A stretch of 64,000 bases of DNA, taken from the NCBI GenBank assembly GCA_963823845.1, contig CAWGND010000012.1, positions 124,001-188,000 on the forward strand, read 5' to 3'. The stretch is from Alloacidobacterium sp963823845 (GTDB lineage: Bacteria > Acidobacteriota > Terriglobia > Terriglobales > Acidobacteriaceae). The notes beneath the pieces are model-generated. The model was not told the DNA's origin. It worked only from the letters and a program-made list of their open reading frames with translations, and did no database searches. Shown here in pieces: positions 27,347-35,494 of this stretch. The translations under genes were made by a program, and so were the position numbers. How positions within the stretch are numbered: the stretch's first letter is position 1; the number at the start of each line of letters is the position of its first letter.

Positions 27347-28486
27347 ATGCCTAAGAAGGTTCTATTCGCGTTTGTGATTTTGTTGTCTGTGTCGCTCTGG
27401 GGACAGCAGGCCCATCCCATCCTACCGTTGGGCTCGCCCGCTCCGGACTTCGCCCTGCCGGGAGTTGACGGAAAAATCCACAAGCTCAGCGACTACGCAA
27501 GCAGTCCAATACTGGCCGTAGTGTTCACCTGCAACCATTGCCCCATCGCCCAGATGTATGAACGCCGCATCGAGCAGCTTTACGAAGACTATGGGAAGCG
27601 CGGAGTAGCGGTCGTCGCGATCCAGGGCAACGATCCGAAAGCGATCAGAATCGATGAGTTGGATTCCTCCGATGTAAGCGACACGCTGGATGATATGAAG
27701 ATCCGCGTGCAGTACAAGCATCTTCACTACCCCTATCTGTACGCTGGCGATGCTGAATCCGTGACTCGAGCCTACGGTCCGCAGGCAACGCCGCATGTTT
27801 TCATCTTTGATAAGGATCGCAGTCTTCGCTATGAAGGCCATTTCGATAACAGCTATCGAATCGAGATGGTCAAGACCCACGATGCTCAGAATGCGATCGA
27901 CGCTCTGTTGGCAGGCAAGGAAGTTGCAGTGAAACATACCGGCGTCTTCGGCTGTTCAACGAAGTGGTCGGAGAAATCAGAACAACGTGAAGCGGCAGAG
28001 CGAAAGCTGGAGGCTGAGCCCGTTCATGTGGAAAAGGTAGATGCAGCAGAACTGAAGAAGCTGCGCACCAATACCGGCGGACGTGTCACGGTCGTCAGCT
28101 TCTGGGCTACGTGGTGCGGCTCCTGCGTGGCTGAGTTCTCGGACCTGCAGGACACCTATCGTATGTACAGCCCGCGCGACTTTGACTTGGTGACGGTAGC
28201 TGCCAATATGCCGGACGAGGAGCCGAGCGTGCTGCGCTTCCTGCAGAAGAAGCATGCCACTACACGTAATCTTCTGTTCGGCGCTGACGATACTGCCGCA
28301 TTGCAAGCGGCATTTGATCCGGCGTGGCAGTCGGCAGTGCCCTATACGGTCGTGTTTGGTCCGGACGGCAAGGTTATCTACAAAACGCTCGGCTCGGTCG
28401 ATTTGCTGGAGATGCGCCGGAAGATTCTAGCAGCCATGCCCTCCGACTATATCGGCTTCAACAAGTACTGGGCTTCCAACAATTAA
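27347..28486 (+). CDS. two-domain exported thiol redoxin (peroxiredoxin-like + TlpA-like)
   Basis: A 379-residue protein with a Sec signal peptide. Domain 1 (residues about 25-200) is a peroxiredoxin/AhpC-like fold with FTCNHCPIAQMYERRI (CxxC) and ATPHVFIFDKDRSLRYEG. Domain 2 (about 240-375) is TlpA/ResA-like with the active site VSFWATWCGSCVAEFSDL and VPYTVVFGPDGKVIYKTLG. ATG 27347 is chosen after GGAG, dropping an N-terminal extension that overlaps the preceding gene. Two thiol centres in one chain suggest periplasmic thiol relay or peroxide handling. Last gene of the exported sugar set, followed by a strong terminator. Confidence 0.87.
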   Translation: MPKKVLFAFVILLSVSLWGQQAHPILPLGSPAPDFALPGVDGKIHKLSDYASSPILAVVFTCNHCPIAQMYERRIEQLYEDYGKRGVAVVAIQGNDPKAIRIDELDSSDVSDTLDDMKIRVQYKHLHYPYLYAGDAESVTRAYGPQATPHVFIFDKDRSLRYEGHFDNSYRIEMVKTHDAQNAIDALLAGKEVAVKHTGVFGCSTKWSEKSEQREAAERKLEAEPVHVEKVDAAELKKLRTNTGGRVTVVSFWATWCGSCVAEFSDLQDTYRMYSPRDFDLVTVAANMPDEEPSVLRFLQKKHATTRNLLFGADDTAALQAAFDPAWQSAVPYTVVFGPDGKVIYKTLGSVDLLEMRRKILAAMPSDYIGFNKYWASNN

Positions 28487-28509
28487 TCTTTGCAATCGCT
28501 TTGTAACGG

Positions 28510-28541
28510 GGGGCGACTTGAATACGAGTCGCCCCTTTTTT
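28510..28541 (+). terminator. intrinsic terminator of the exported sugar operon
   Basis: GGGGCGACT (28510-28518) pairs perfectly with AGTCGCCCC (28527-28535) across an 8-nt loop, followed by six T. It lies 24 bp after the redoxin stop and touches the stop of the convergent aldehyde dehydrogenase. Confidence 0.93.
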
Positions 28542-29907
28542 AATTTCCCGAAGGCGGCTCCCAGATGAGCTTCGCATTCGTAAGCTCACGAGCGCCCAGC
28601 GCCCCCAGCTCGCGGCCGAATCCAGACGCTTTCACGCCTCCGAAAGGCGCACGCGGGTCTGAGCGCACAAAGTCATTGATGAATACCGCGCCAGCCTCCA
28701 GCCGAGCCGCGACCGCGTTGGTGCGCTCAGGATTCCGGCTCCATACCGATGCGCCAAGCCCGAAATCGCTGTCATTCGCAAGTTGAATCGCCTCGTCCTC
28801 GGTCTTGAAGGTAAAGACGAGCGCCACTGGACCGAAGAATTCTTCACGCGCCACTGGGGCACCATGCGGAAGATCAACAAGCACCGTTGGAGGGAAAAAA
28901 TACCCCGGCCCGGGGAGCGATGTACCTCCCAGAAGTACACGAGCCCCGGCTCCGATCGCATCCCTCACCTGGCGCTCCGAATTCTCGCGCAAATCCTTCC
29001 GAGCCAGCGGCCCTAGTTTGGTGTCCGCCAGTAGCGGATCCCCGATCTTCAACGCTGCAGACTGCTCGACGAATGCCTTGATAAATGCGTCAGCCACGGG
29101 CTCAGCGATGAGAAAGCGCTTGGCCGCGATACAGCTCTGTGCATTGTTCAAGTAACGCGAGGTCACGCCCAATTGCACGGCCTTTGCGATATCGGCGTCC
29201 TCCAAAACGACAAATGGATCCGACCCGCCAAGTTCGAGCACGACTTTCTTCCCATGAAGGCCCGCCAGTTCCGCAACGGCGCGTCCGGCGCGCACACTGC
29301 CGGTCACCGTCACAGCGCGTACGCGAGCATCCGCGATAATGCCCGGCACCACTTCACGCTGGACCGACAGATTCACGTAAATATCGGAGCCGCCCGCGTC
29401 GTACACCAGCTTCTCGATCGCCAACGCGCATCCCTGCACGTTCTCAGCGTGCTTCACAATCATTATGTTTCCCACCAGCGCAGCAGGAATGAAGCAGCGC
29501 AGCACCTGCCAGAAAGGCAAGTTCCAGGGCATCACTGCGAAAATCGGCCCAATCGACTCGTACACGATGCGGCCCGGTGTTCCTGGAATCGCTTCTGGCT
29601 GAATATACGCCGCGCCGCTTTCGGCAAAATGTCTCGCGCTTAACGCTGCCTTCTTCACCTCGCCGCGGGCCTCTTCAATCGGCTTTCCCATCTCAAGCGT
29701 AATCAACCGCGCGTATTCTTCGACGCGCCCCTCCAACAGATCGGCAAGACGAATGAGAAAAGCAGTGCGCTCAGAAAGCGGCGTCCGCGACCATCCCAGC
29801 CAGCCGTCCCACGCGTTTTGAAGACGGGCGTCGACCTCCTGCGCATCGTGCTCCGGATATGTGCCGAGCAACTCACCGGTGGTTGGGTTGATCGACTCGA
29901 AAGACAT
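28540..29907 (-). CDS. aldehyde dehydrogenase (succinate-semialdehyde dehydrogenase-like)
   Basis: A 455-residue NAD(P)-dependent ALDH closest in pattern to the Sad/GabD class. Cofactor and oxyanion segment VMPWNLPFWQ; NAD loop VTGSVRAGRA; general base E225 in VVLELGGSDPF; nucleophile C259 in NAQSCIAAKRF; C-terminal EEFFGPVALV and PFGGVKASGFGREL. ATG 29907 is used: AGGAG lies in the last codons of the preceding gene, whose stop is only 5 bp away, so the two are translationally linked. In this operon it probably oxidises an aldehyde released by the sugar pathway rather than GABA-derived semialdehyde (inference). Confidence 0.92.
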   Translation of the reverse strand: MSFESINPTTGELLGTYPEHDAQEVDARLQNAWDGWLGWSRTPLSERTAFLIRLADLLEGRVEEYARLITLEMGKPIEEARGEVKKAALSARHFAESGAAYIQPEAIPGTPGRIVYESIGPIFAVMPWNLPFWQVLRCFIPAALVGNIMIVKHAENVQGCALAIEKLVYDAGGSDIYVNLSVQREVVPGIIADARVRAVTVTGSVRAGRAVAELAGLHGKKVVLELGGSDPFVVLEDADIAKAVQLGVTSRYLNNAQSCIAAKRFLIAEPVADAFIKAFVEQSAALKIGDPLLADTKLGPLARKDLRENSERQVRDAIGAGARVLLGGTSLPGPGYFFPPTVLVDLPHGAPVAREEFFGPVALVFTFKTEDEAIQLANDSDFGLGASVWSRNPERTNAVAARLEAGAVFINDFVRSDPRAPFGGVKASGFGRELGALGARELTNAKLIWEPPSGN

Positions 29908-29912
29908 AACGC

Positions 29913-30768
29913 CTATTCTCCTGTAACAGGAAATTCCCGCAGACAACACGTTGTAAGAAAGCGGTCGACACAGGTAGCGAGCACTTCCTTGCCCGGACGC
30001 TTCCACCAGTTTTCGGACGAGAAAATCTCTACTTCCTGCGGCCCCTGATATCCGGCTTTTTCTATCGCAGCGCGGATCGAATTGAGGTCGATAACGCCAT
30101 CGCCCATCATGCCGCGGTCGAGCAGCGGATCGCGCGTGGGCACCAGCCAGTCGCAGATGTGATGCGTACAAATCCGTCCGGCTGCGCCCGCACGCGCAAT
30201 CTGCTCGTGAAGCTTCGGGTCCCACCAGACATGGTAGACATCGATCGCGACCCCGACCCCGTCTCCCAGAAGGTCGCAGACGTCGAGAGCCTGCTCAAGC
30301 GTATTGATGCAGGAGCGGTCCGCCGCGTACATGGGATGCAGGGGTTCGATGGCGAGAGGGATGCGGCTTTCCCGCGCATGAGGCAGGATGGCGGCAATGC
30401 CATCAGCAACCATCTCGCGTGCGGCCGCAAGATCACGCGATCCATCGGGCAACCCTCCCACGACCAGAACCAGGCAATCAGCCTGAATGGCCGCGGCCTC
30501 GTCGATGGCGCGCTTGTTGTCGTCGATGGCCGCTGCCAGTCCAGCCTTGTCGGCGGCAGGAAACATCCCGCCACGGCAAAGGCCAGTGACTCGAAGATGA
30601 TTCGAGCTTCACAATGGACGCCGCTTCTTTCAGACCTGTAGCCTGCACCTGATCGCGCCAGGGAGCGATGGCTGTAATTCCGTGTGCGATGCAGGCATCC
30701 ACGGCCTGGGCCAGGGTGTACTGTTGGCGCACAGTGGCCAGGTTGATGGATAAGCCTTTGAGGCTCAC
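29913..30768 (-). pseudogene. hydroxypyruvate isomerase/sugar isomerase-like TIM barrel, one frame break
   Basis: The front frame (ATG 30768, MSLKGLSINLATVRQQYTLA ... TAIAPWRDQVQATGLKEAA) and the back frame (VTGLCRGGMFPAADKAG, DDNKRAIDEAAAIQADCLVL, PLAIEPLHPMYAADRSC, GVAIDVYHVWWDPKLHEQ, EVEIFS) make one ~285-residue AP-endonuclease-2-type isomerase with all metal ligands (E, D, H, E). The break lies at about 30591-30597, where one extra base sits inside a small inverted repeat (CTCGAA/TTCGAG). The ATG overlaps the upstream DUF993 stop (ATGA). The operon is otherwise intact, making an assembly error or a very recent mutation likely. Confidence 0.83.
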
Positions 30769-31934
30769 GCGACGCCGCCCACGGCCAGCACTCGCCGCAT
30801 GCGTTCGGCTGCCAGCTCCGGGTCGCGGAGCACGCGGGCCTTGTCCGCAAGGCGAAACAACTTGGCAAGATGCACCAGCGAACGCGCACTTTGCTGGCCG
30901 CCCAGCATCACAAAGTGTTCCTGCAGACCATTGAGATAGGCAAGAAACACCACACCTGTTTTATAGAATCGCGTCGGTGTCTTGAAGATATGTCGCGACA
31001 GAGGCACGGTGGGCGCAAGAATCGCATGAAATCCAGCCTCGTTTCCTGCACCAAGTTCCGTTAGAGCAGCAGAGGCCGCGGGTGCGATCGCATCAAAAAT
31101 ACCTAGCAGCGCATGCGAATAGCCCTGCTCGTCTCCAGCAATGAGTTCTGCATAGTTGAAGTCGTCGCCCGTATACATGCGGATGCCGGCAGCAAGGCGG
31201 CGACGCATGAGGACTTCCTTCTCCGCCGACAGAAGCGAAATCTTCACGCCATCAACCTTGTCAGCGCGGCCGTTGATGATATCGACGCATATATCCATCG
31301 CTGCCATGTGGTCTTCTCGTCCCCAGTAGCCCTTCAGCTCCGGATCAAACATCTCCCCAAGCCAATGCAGGATGACAGGCTCTTTCGTTTGCCGCAGAAT
31401 GCGATCGTAAACGTGCTGGTAGTCTTCCGGCGATTGCGCAGCGGCGACAAGAGCGCGGCTCGCCATCAATATGATCCGGCCCCCAAGCCTCTCGACCGCT
31501 TCCATCTGTTCCTCATAAGCGCGGATTACATCATCGACGGTCGTGTCAGAGCTGATGGGCAGATGATCGGTGCCAACGCCGCAGGCGATCAGAGCATCGG
31601 TGCGACTTCGCGCAGCGTCGAGGGAATAACGGATCAACTCCTGCGCACAGTTCCAGTTCAGGCCCATGCCGCGTTGCGCAGTATCCATTGCCTCCGCCAC
31701 GCCAAGGCCCAGATCCCACAAATAGTGACGAAAGGCAATAGTGCGTTCCCAGTCGATACTCTGGTCGAGCCAAGGGTCGGCGTCAGCCAAAGGATCGGCC
31801 ACAACGTGCGCCGCCGAATAGGCGACACGGTTGAACTGCCGCGCCGATGGCTCCGGCAATGGCAGCGGTACATTTGTAACTGTGTATGGCTCCAGTCTTC
31901 CGCCGCTCGTCGGTAAGTTGAGCGTTGGCATCAT
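30765..31934 (-). CDS. DUF993 dihydrodipicolinate-synthase-like aldolase
   Basis: A 389-residue TIM barrel of the DUF993 branch of the DHDPS/NAL class I aldolase superfamily. It has SARSRTDALIACGVGTDHLP, VIRAYEEQMEAVERLGGRIILMAS, EPVILHWLGEMFDPELKGYWG, KVDGVKISLLSAEKE (Lys-candidate strand) and AGIRMYTGDDFNYAELIAGD. Family members sit in a conserved trio with a Gfo/Idh/MocA oxidoreductase and a TIM-barrel isomerase, as here, but no reaction is firmly known to me. It starts 3 bp after the oxidoreductase stop and overlaps the isomerase start by 4 bp. Confidence 0.85.
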   Translation of the reverse strand: MMPTLNLPTSGGRLEPYTVTNVPLPLPEPSARQFNRVAYSAAHVVADPLADADPWLDQSIDWERTIAFRHYLWDLGLGVAEAMDTAQRGMGLNWNCAQELIRYSLDAARSRTDALIACGVGTDHLPISSDTTVDDVIRAYEEQMEAVERLGGRIILMASRALVAAAQSPEDYQHVYDRILRQTKEPVILHWLGEMFDPELKGYWGREDHMAAMDICVDIINGRADKVDGVKISLLSAEKEVLMRRRLAAGIRMYTGDDFNYAELIAGDEQGYSHALLGIFDAIAPAASAALTELGAGNEAGFHAILAPTVPLSRHIFKTPTRFYKTGVVFLAYLNGLQEHFVMLGGQQSARSLVHLAKLFRLADKARVLRDPELAAERMRRVLAVGGVA

Positions 31935-31937
31935 CGC

Positions 31938-33107
31938 TTACGCGCTCTCCGCCGCCTTGAGCGATAGGGGCGGCACATCCAGCCAACGCCGCTCGGCCCA
32001 GCTCTTCAGGCCCAGTTCTGCTAGTTGCACTCCCTTAGCTCCCTCGATCAAATCGGAGCGCCACGGCGTGTCCGCTGCCACATGACGAATGAATTCCTCC
32101 CACTGGAGCTTAAAACCATTCTCATAGACCTGATTATCCGGCACCTCTTCCCACTGCTGCTCAAACTTCATCGTCTGCGGCTGGTCAGGATTCCAGACTG
32201 GTCGTGGTGTATTCACGCGATGCTGCGTATAGCAGCGAGTAAGCCCGGCCACGGCCGAACCGTGAGTTCCATCGACCTGGAATGTCACAAGATCGTCGCG
32301 CTTCACCCGCACGACCCAGGAAGAATTAATCTGCCCGATGACACCGCCTTCCAGTTGGAAGGTCGCATAGGCCGCGTCGTCTGCATCGGCCTTGTAACCG
32401 TGCCCACTTTCATCCACGCGACTCTCGATATGCGTAGCGCCAATGCAACTGACCGCCTTCACCTCTCCGAACAGATTGTCCAGAACATAACGCCAGTGCG
32501 GCAGCATATCGAGAATAATGCCCCCGCCGTCGGCTTTGCGATAGTTCCATGAAGGCCGCTGCGCGGCCTGCCAGTCGCCTTCGAAGACCCAATAGCCAAA
32601 CTCGCCGCGCACGGAAAGAATGCGTCCGAAAAAGCCCGCATCCTTCAGCATCCGGATCTTGCGCAGCCCGGGCAAATAGAGCTTGTCCTGCACCACGCCG
32701 CTTTTTACTCCGCGCGAACGAGCCAGACGTGCCAGGACCAGCGATTGCTCCAGGGTTTCCGAGAGCGGCTTTTCGCAGTAAACGTGCTTCCCTGCGTCAA
32801 TCGCGCGGGTAAGGAGTGCCGCGCGCATCTGCGTCGAGCCCGCATCGAAAAATATCGTATCTTCCTGGTTTGCCAACGCCGTCTCGACATCTTTTGCCAC
32901 ACGAGTAATTCCGTGGCGATGGGCGAGCTCCCTCACCTTCTCGACGTTGCGGCCTACGAGGACTGGGTTCGGCAGGGCGCGGTCCCCGTTCGGAAGCGCA
33001 ACGCCCCCCTGGTCCCTTATCGCTATGATGGATCGCACAAGGTGCTGGTTATAGCCCATGCGTCCCGTGACGCCATGCATAATGATGCCAATTTCCCTGG
33101 TAGACAC
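31938..33107 (-). CDS. cytosolic Gfo/Idh/MocA-family oxidoreductase
   Basis: A 389-residue NAD(P)-dependent sugar dehydrogenase without export signal. Nucleotide loop IGIIMHGVTGRMGYNQHLVRS; signature KHVYCEKPLSETLEQ; substrate-domain features SWNYRKADGGGIILDMLPHW (Asp/His pair) and GQINSSWVVRVKRDDL. The start is GTG 33107 with GAGG 5 bp upstream. First gene of a four-gene operon (oxidoreductase, DUF993, isomerase, ALDH). A pathway of oxidation, isomerisation, retro-aldol cleavage and aldehyde oxidation of an unusual sugar is the simplest reading. It lies 63 bp downstream of rmlD, so read-through from the rhamnose operon is possible. Confidence 0.87.
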   Translation of the reverse strand: MSTREIGIIMHGVTGRMGYNQHLVRSIIAIRDQGGVALPNGDRALPNPVLVGRNVEKVRELAHRHGITRVAKDVETALANQEDTIFFDAGSTQMRAALLTRAIDAGKHVYCEKPLSETLEQSLVLARLARSRGVKSGVVQDKLYLPGLRKIRMLKDAGFFGRILSVRGEFGYWVFEGDWQAAQRPSWNYRKADGGGIILDMLPHWRYVLDNLFGEVKAVSCIGATHIESRVDESGHGYKADADDAAYATFQLEGGVIGQINSSWVVRVKRDDLVTFQVDGTHGSAVAGLTRCYTQHRVNTPRPVWNPDQPQTMKFEQQWEEVPDNQVYENGFKLQWEEFIRHVAADTPWRSDLIEGAKGVQLAELGLKSWAERRWLDVPPLSLKAAESA

Positions 33108-33170
33108 TCCGACCTCGTCCGGTTTCTAACGTGTGCAGAAGCGTTGGCCCTTTAGTCCCGAGCGACCACT

Positions 33171-34058
33171 TTACACCCTCGTAGTTGCCCCGATCACTTC
33201 GACGACCGCTGACCGCCAGTCGGGCAAAGCAATTCCAAAGACCGATTGCAGCTTTTCATTGCTAAGAACGGAGTTCGCCGGCCGCGCGGCAGGAGTCGGA
33301 TACTCGCTTGAGGAGATAGGAATAACCTGCGGCACTTTTTCACCACTCTGACGCTGGTGCTGGGCAAATATTTCCTGTGCGAACCCGCACCACGTCGTCT
33401 CACCACCGCATGTCATGTGATATACGCCGAATTCGTGCTCGGTCGTCATCGCTGTGTCCACCACAGCGCGAGTTGCATCGGCAATAGCCAAAGAAGAAGT
33501 CGGCGCGCCAAATTGATCATCGACGATCTTTAGTTGATCGCGTTCACGGCCCAGCCGAAGCATGGTCCGCAGAAAATTATGGCCATGTGGCCCATAAACC
33601 CAGCTCGTGCGCAGAATAAGGTACTTGCCGCCCACTTCCTGAACCGCATGTTCGCCCGCCAACTTGGTCCGCCCGTACGTATTCAGCGGATTTGTCTTGT
33701 CGCTCTCCACCCACTGAGATTGCTTCGATCCGTCAAAAACATAGTCGGTCGAATAGTGCACAAGCACCGCGTCAAGCTTCACGGCCTCTTCCGCCAGTAC
33801 GCGCGGCGCATCGCCGTTGATCGTCATGGCAAGCTCTGGCTCCGACTCGGCCCGGTCGACCGCGGTATACGCCGCAGCATTCAAAATGACGGCAGGCCGA
33901 AGCTGACGAATCATAGACCGCAATTCTTCGGGCTGGGAAAGATCAGCGGCCTTGCGGTCCCACGCCGTCACCTCGCCGGCATCGGCGAAGCTGCGCTGCA
34001 GCTCGCTACCAACTTGGCCACCGGCGCCAAGAATCAGGATGATTGGTTTTTGACTCAT
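33171..34058 (-). CDS. rmlD: dTDP-4-dehydrorhamnose reductase
   Basis: Last step of dTDP-L-rhamnose synthesis, NAD(P)H-dependent reduction of dTDP-4-keto-L-rhamnose. A 295-residue SDR with IILILGAGGQVGSELQRSF, catalytic Thr/Tyr/Lys region STDYVFDG with YGRTKLAGEHAV, and RTSWVYGPHGHNFLRTML. ATG 34058 overlaps the stop of rmlC by 4 bp. Distal gene of wzz-rmlB-rmlA-rmlC-rmlD, all intact. Confidence 0.95.
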   Translation of the reverse strand: MSQKPIILILGAGGQVGSELQRSFADAGEVTAWDRKAADLSQPEELRSMIRQLRPAVILNAAAYTAVDRAESEPELAMTINGDAPRVLAEEAVKLDAVLVHYSTDYVFDGSKQSQWVESDKTNPLNTYGRTKLAGEHAVQEVGGKYLILRTSWVYGPHGHNFLRTMLRLGRERDQLKIVDDQFGAPTSSLAIADATRAVVDTAMTTEHEFGVYHMTCGGETTWCGFAQEIFAQHQRQSGEKVPQVIPISSSEYPTPAARPANSVLSNEKLQSVFGIALPDWRSAVVEVIGATTRV

Positions 34059-34600
34059 GCAAACAGCTCAGCCTGATGGAAGGTTCGGCCCTGCTGATCT
34101 TTCTCGGAGACGATGGCTTCCTGCTGCGAGACAGGCCACGGAATAGCGACAGCAGGATCATTCCACAGCAAGGTCCTTTCATCCCCGGGCGAGTAGTATC
34201 CCGTAACCTTGTAGGCAAACCCTGCTACTTCAGACAGAGCGGCAAATCCGTGCCCGAATCCTTCAGGAATCCAGAACATGCGCCCGTTGTCACCTGAGAG
34301 CTCTACGCCAACATGCTTGCCGAAGGTCGGCGAACTGCGCCGCAGATCGACAGCCACATCCCACACCGCTCCATGCGTAACACGCACCAGCTTGGCTTGC
34401 ACGTTATTAAGCTGGTAGTGGATGCCGCGAACGACATTCTTCGTAGACAAGGAAAAATTATCCTGCACCCAGCGTGTAGGCAGTCCGGCCTGCTCCATTA
34501 GTCTCTCGTTATAGGTCTCATAGAAGGCTCCGCGCGCATCCTTGAAGATCCTCGGCTCCAGCACCAGAACCCCAGGCAATGCAGTTTTAATTATGTTCAT
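34055..34600 (-). CDS. rmlC: dTDP-4-dehydrorhamnose 3,5-epimerase
   Basis: A 181-residue cupin-fold epimerase converting dTDP-4-keto-6-deoxy-glucose to the L-rhamno form. Visible motifs: VLVLEPRIFKDARGAFYETY, WVQDNFSLSTKNVVRGIHYQ (catalytic His in RGIHYQ), VRVTHGAVWDVAVDLR, FWIPEGFGHGFAAL and FAYKVTGYYSPGDE (catalytic Tyr region). It starts 3 bp after the rmlA stop and overlaps rmlD by 4 bp. Confidence 0.95.
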   Translation of the reverse strand: MNIIKTALPGVLVLEPRIFKDARGAFYETYNERLMEQAGLPTRWVQDNFSLSTKNVVRGIHYQLNNVQAKLVRVTHGAVWDVAVDLRRSSPTFGKHVGVELSGDNGRMFWIPEGFGHGFAALSEVAGFAYKVTGYYSPGDERTLLWNDPAVAIPWPVSQQEAIVSEKDQQGRTFHQAELFA

Positions 34601-34603
34601 TCT

Positions 34604-35494
34604 CTAAATGCCTTCGGAAGGAAAATGAGGTTCGGTGAGGAGAGACAGGAGATATTGCCCATATCCGCTCTTACGCACCGGCTGCGCAAGCGCCTCAAGC
34701 TGTTGCGTCGTGATATATCCGTGGCGGAAGGCGATCTCCTCCGGGCACGCGATCTTCAAACCCTGCCGTCGTTCGATGGTCTGAATAAAAAGCCCTGCTT
34801 CAAAGAGCGAATCGTGCGTTCCCGTGTCCAGCCAGGCCATCCCGCGGCTCATCAGTTCAACATCGAGCGTGCCGCGATCAAGGTAGCAGCGATTCAGGTC
34901 GGTTATCTCAAGCTCGCCACGCGGGGAAGGCTTAAGCGCAGCAGCAAGGTTCACCACATCGTTGTCGTAGAAATAGAGGCCCGTCACCGCATAGCGCGAT
35001 TTCGGGGCCGTCGGCTTTTCCTCGAGACTGATAGCGCGGCCTTTCTTATCGAACTCGACCACGCCATATCTTTCCGGATCGTGAACAGGATACGCAAAGA
35101 CCGTTGCGCCCTTCGTCTTGTTTGCAGCCTTCACCAACTGCGTAGAAAGCGACTGCCCGTAAAAGATGTTGTCTCCCAGAACCAGCGCGCACGGATCGGA
35201 TCCGACAAAGTCTTTGCCGATAATGAAGGCCTGCGCCAGCCCGTCCGGACTCGGCTGCACCGCGTAAGAAAGCCGAAGTCCCCACTGCGTTCCATCGCCA
35301 AGCAGTTCCGCAAAGCGCGAGGTATCCTGCGGCGTTGAGATGATCAGAATTTCCCGGATACCCGCCAGCATGAGCGTCGTCAACGGATAGTAGATCATCG
35401 GCTTGTCGTAAACGGGCAGAAGCTGTTTCGAAATAACATGCGTGACCGGATAGAGGCGGGTCCCCGACCCGCCTGCGAGTACGATTCCCTTCAT
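34604..35494 (-). CDS. rmlA: glucose-1-phosphate thymidylyltransferase
   Basis: First committed step: dTTP + glucose-1-phosphate to dTDP-glucose. 296 residues with the nucleotidyltransferase loop KGIVLAGGSGTRLYPVT, PVYDKPMIYYPL, ALVLGDNIFYGQ (metal Asp), GVVEFDKKGRAISLEEKP and WLDTGTHDSLFEA. ATG 35494 overlaps rmlB by 4 bp. End-product feedback by dTDP-rhamnose is typical of the family. Confidence 0.96.
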   Translation of the reverse strand: MKGIVLAGGSGTRLYPVTHVISKQLLPVYDKPMIYYPLTTLMLAGIREILIISTPQDTSRFAELLGDGTQWGLRLSYAVQPSPDGLAQAFIIGKDFVGSDPCALVLGDNIFYGQSLSTQLVKAANKTKGATVFAYPVHDPERYGVVEFDKKGRAISLEEKPTAPKSRYAVTGLYFYDNDVVNLAAALKPSPRGELEITDLNRCYLDRGTLDVELMSRGMAWLDTGTHDSLFEAGLFIQTIERRQGLKIACPEEIAFRHGYITTQQLEALAQPVRKSGYGQYLLSLLTEPHFPSEGI

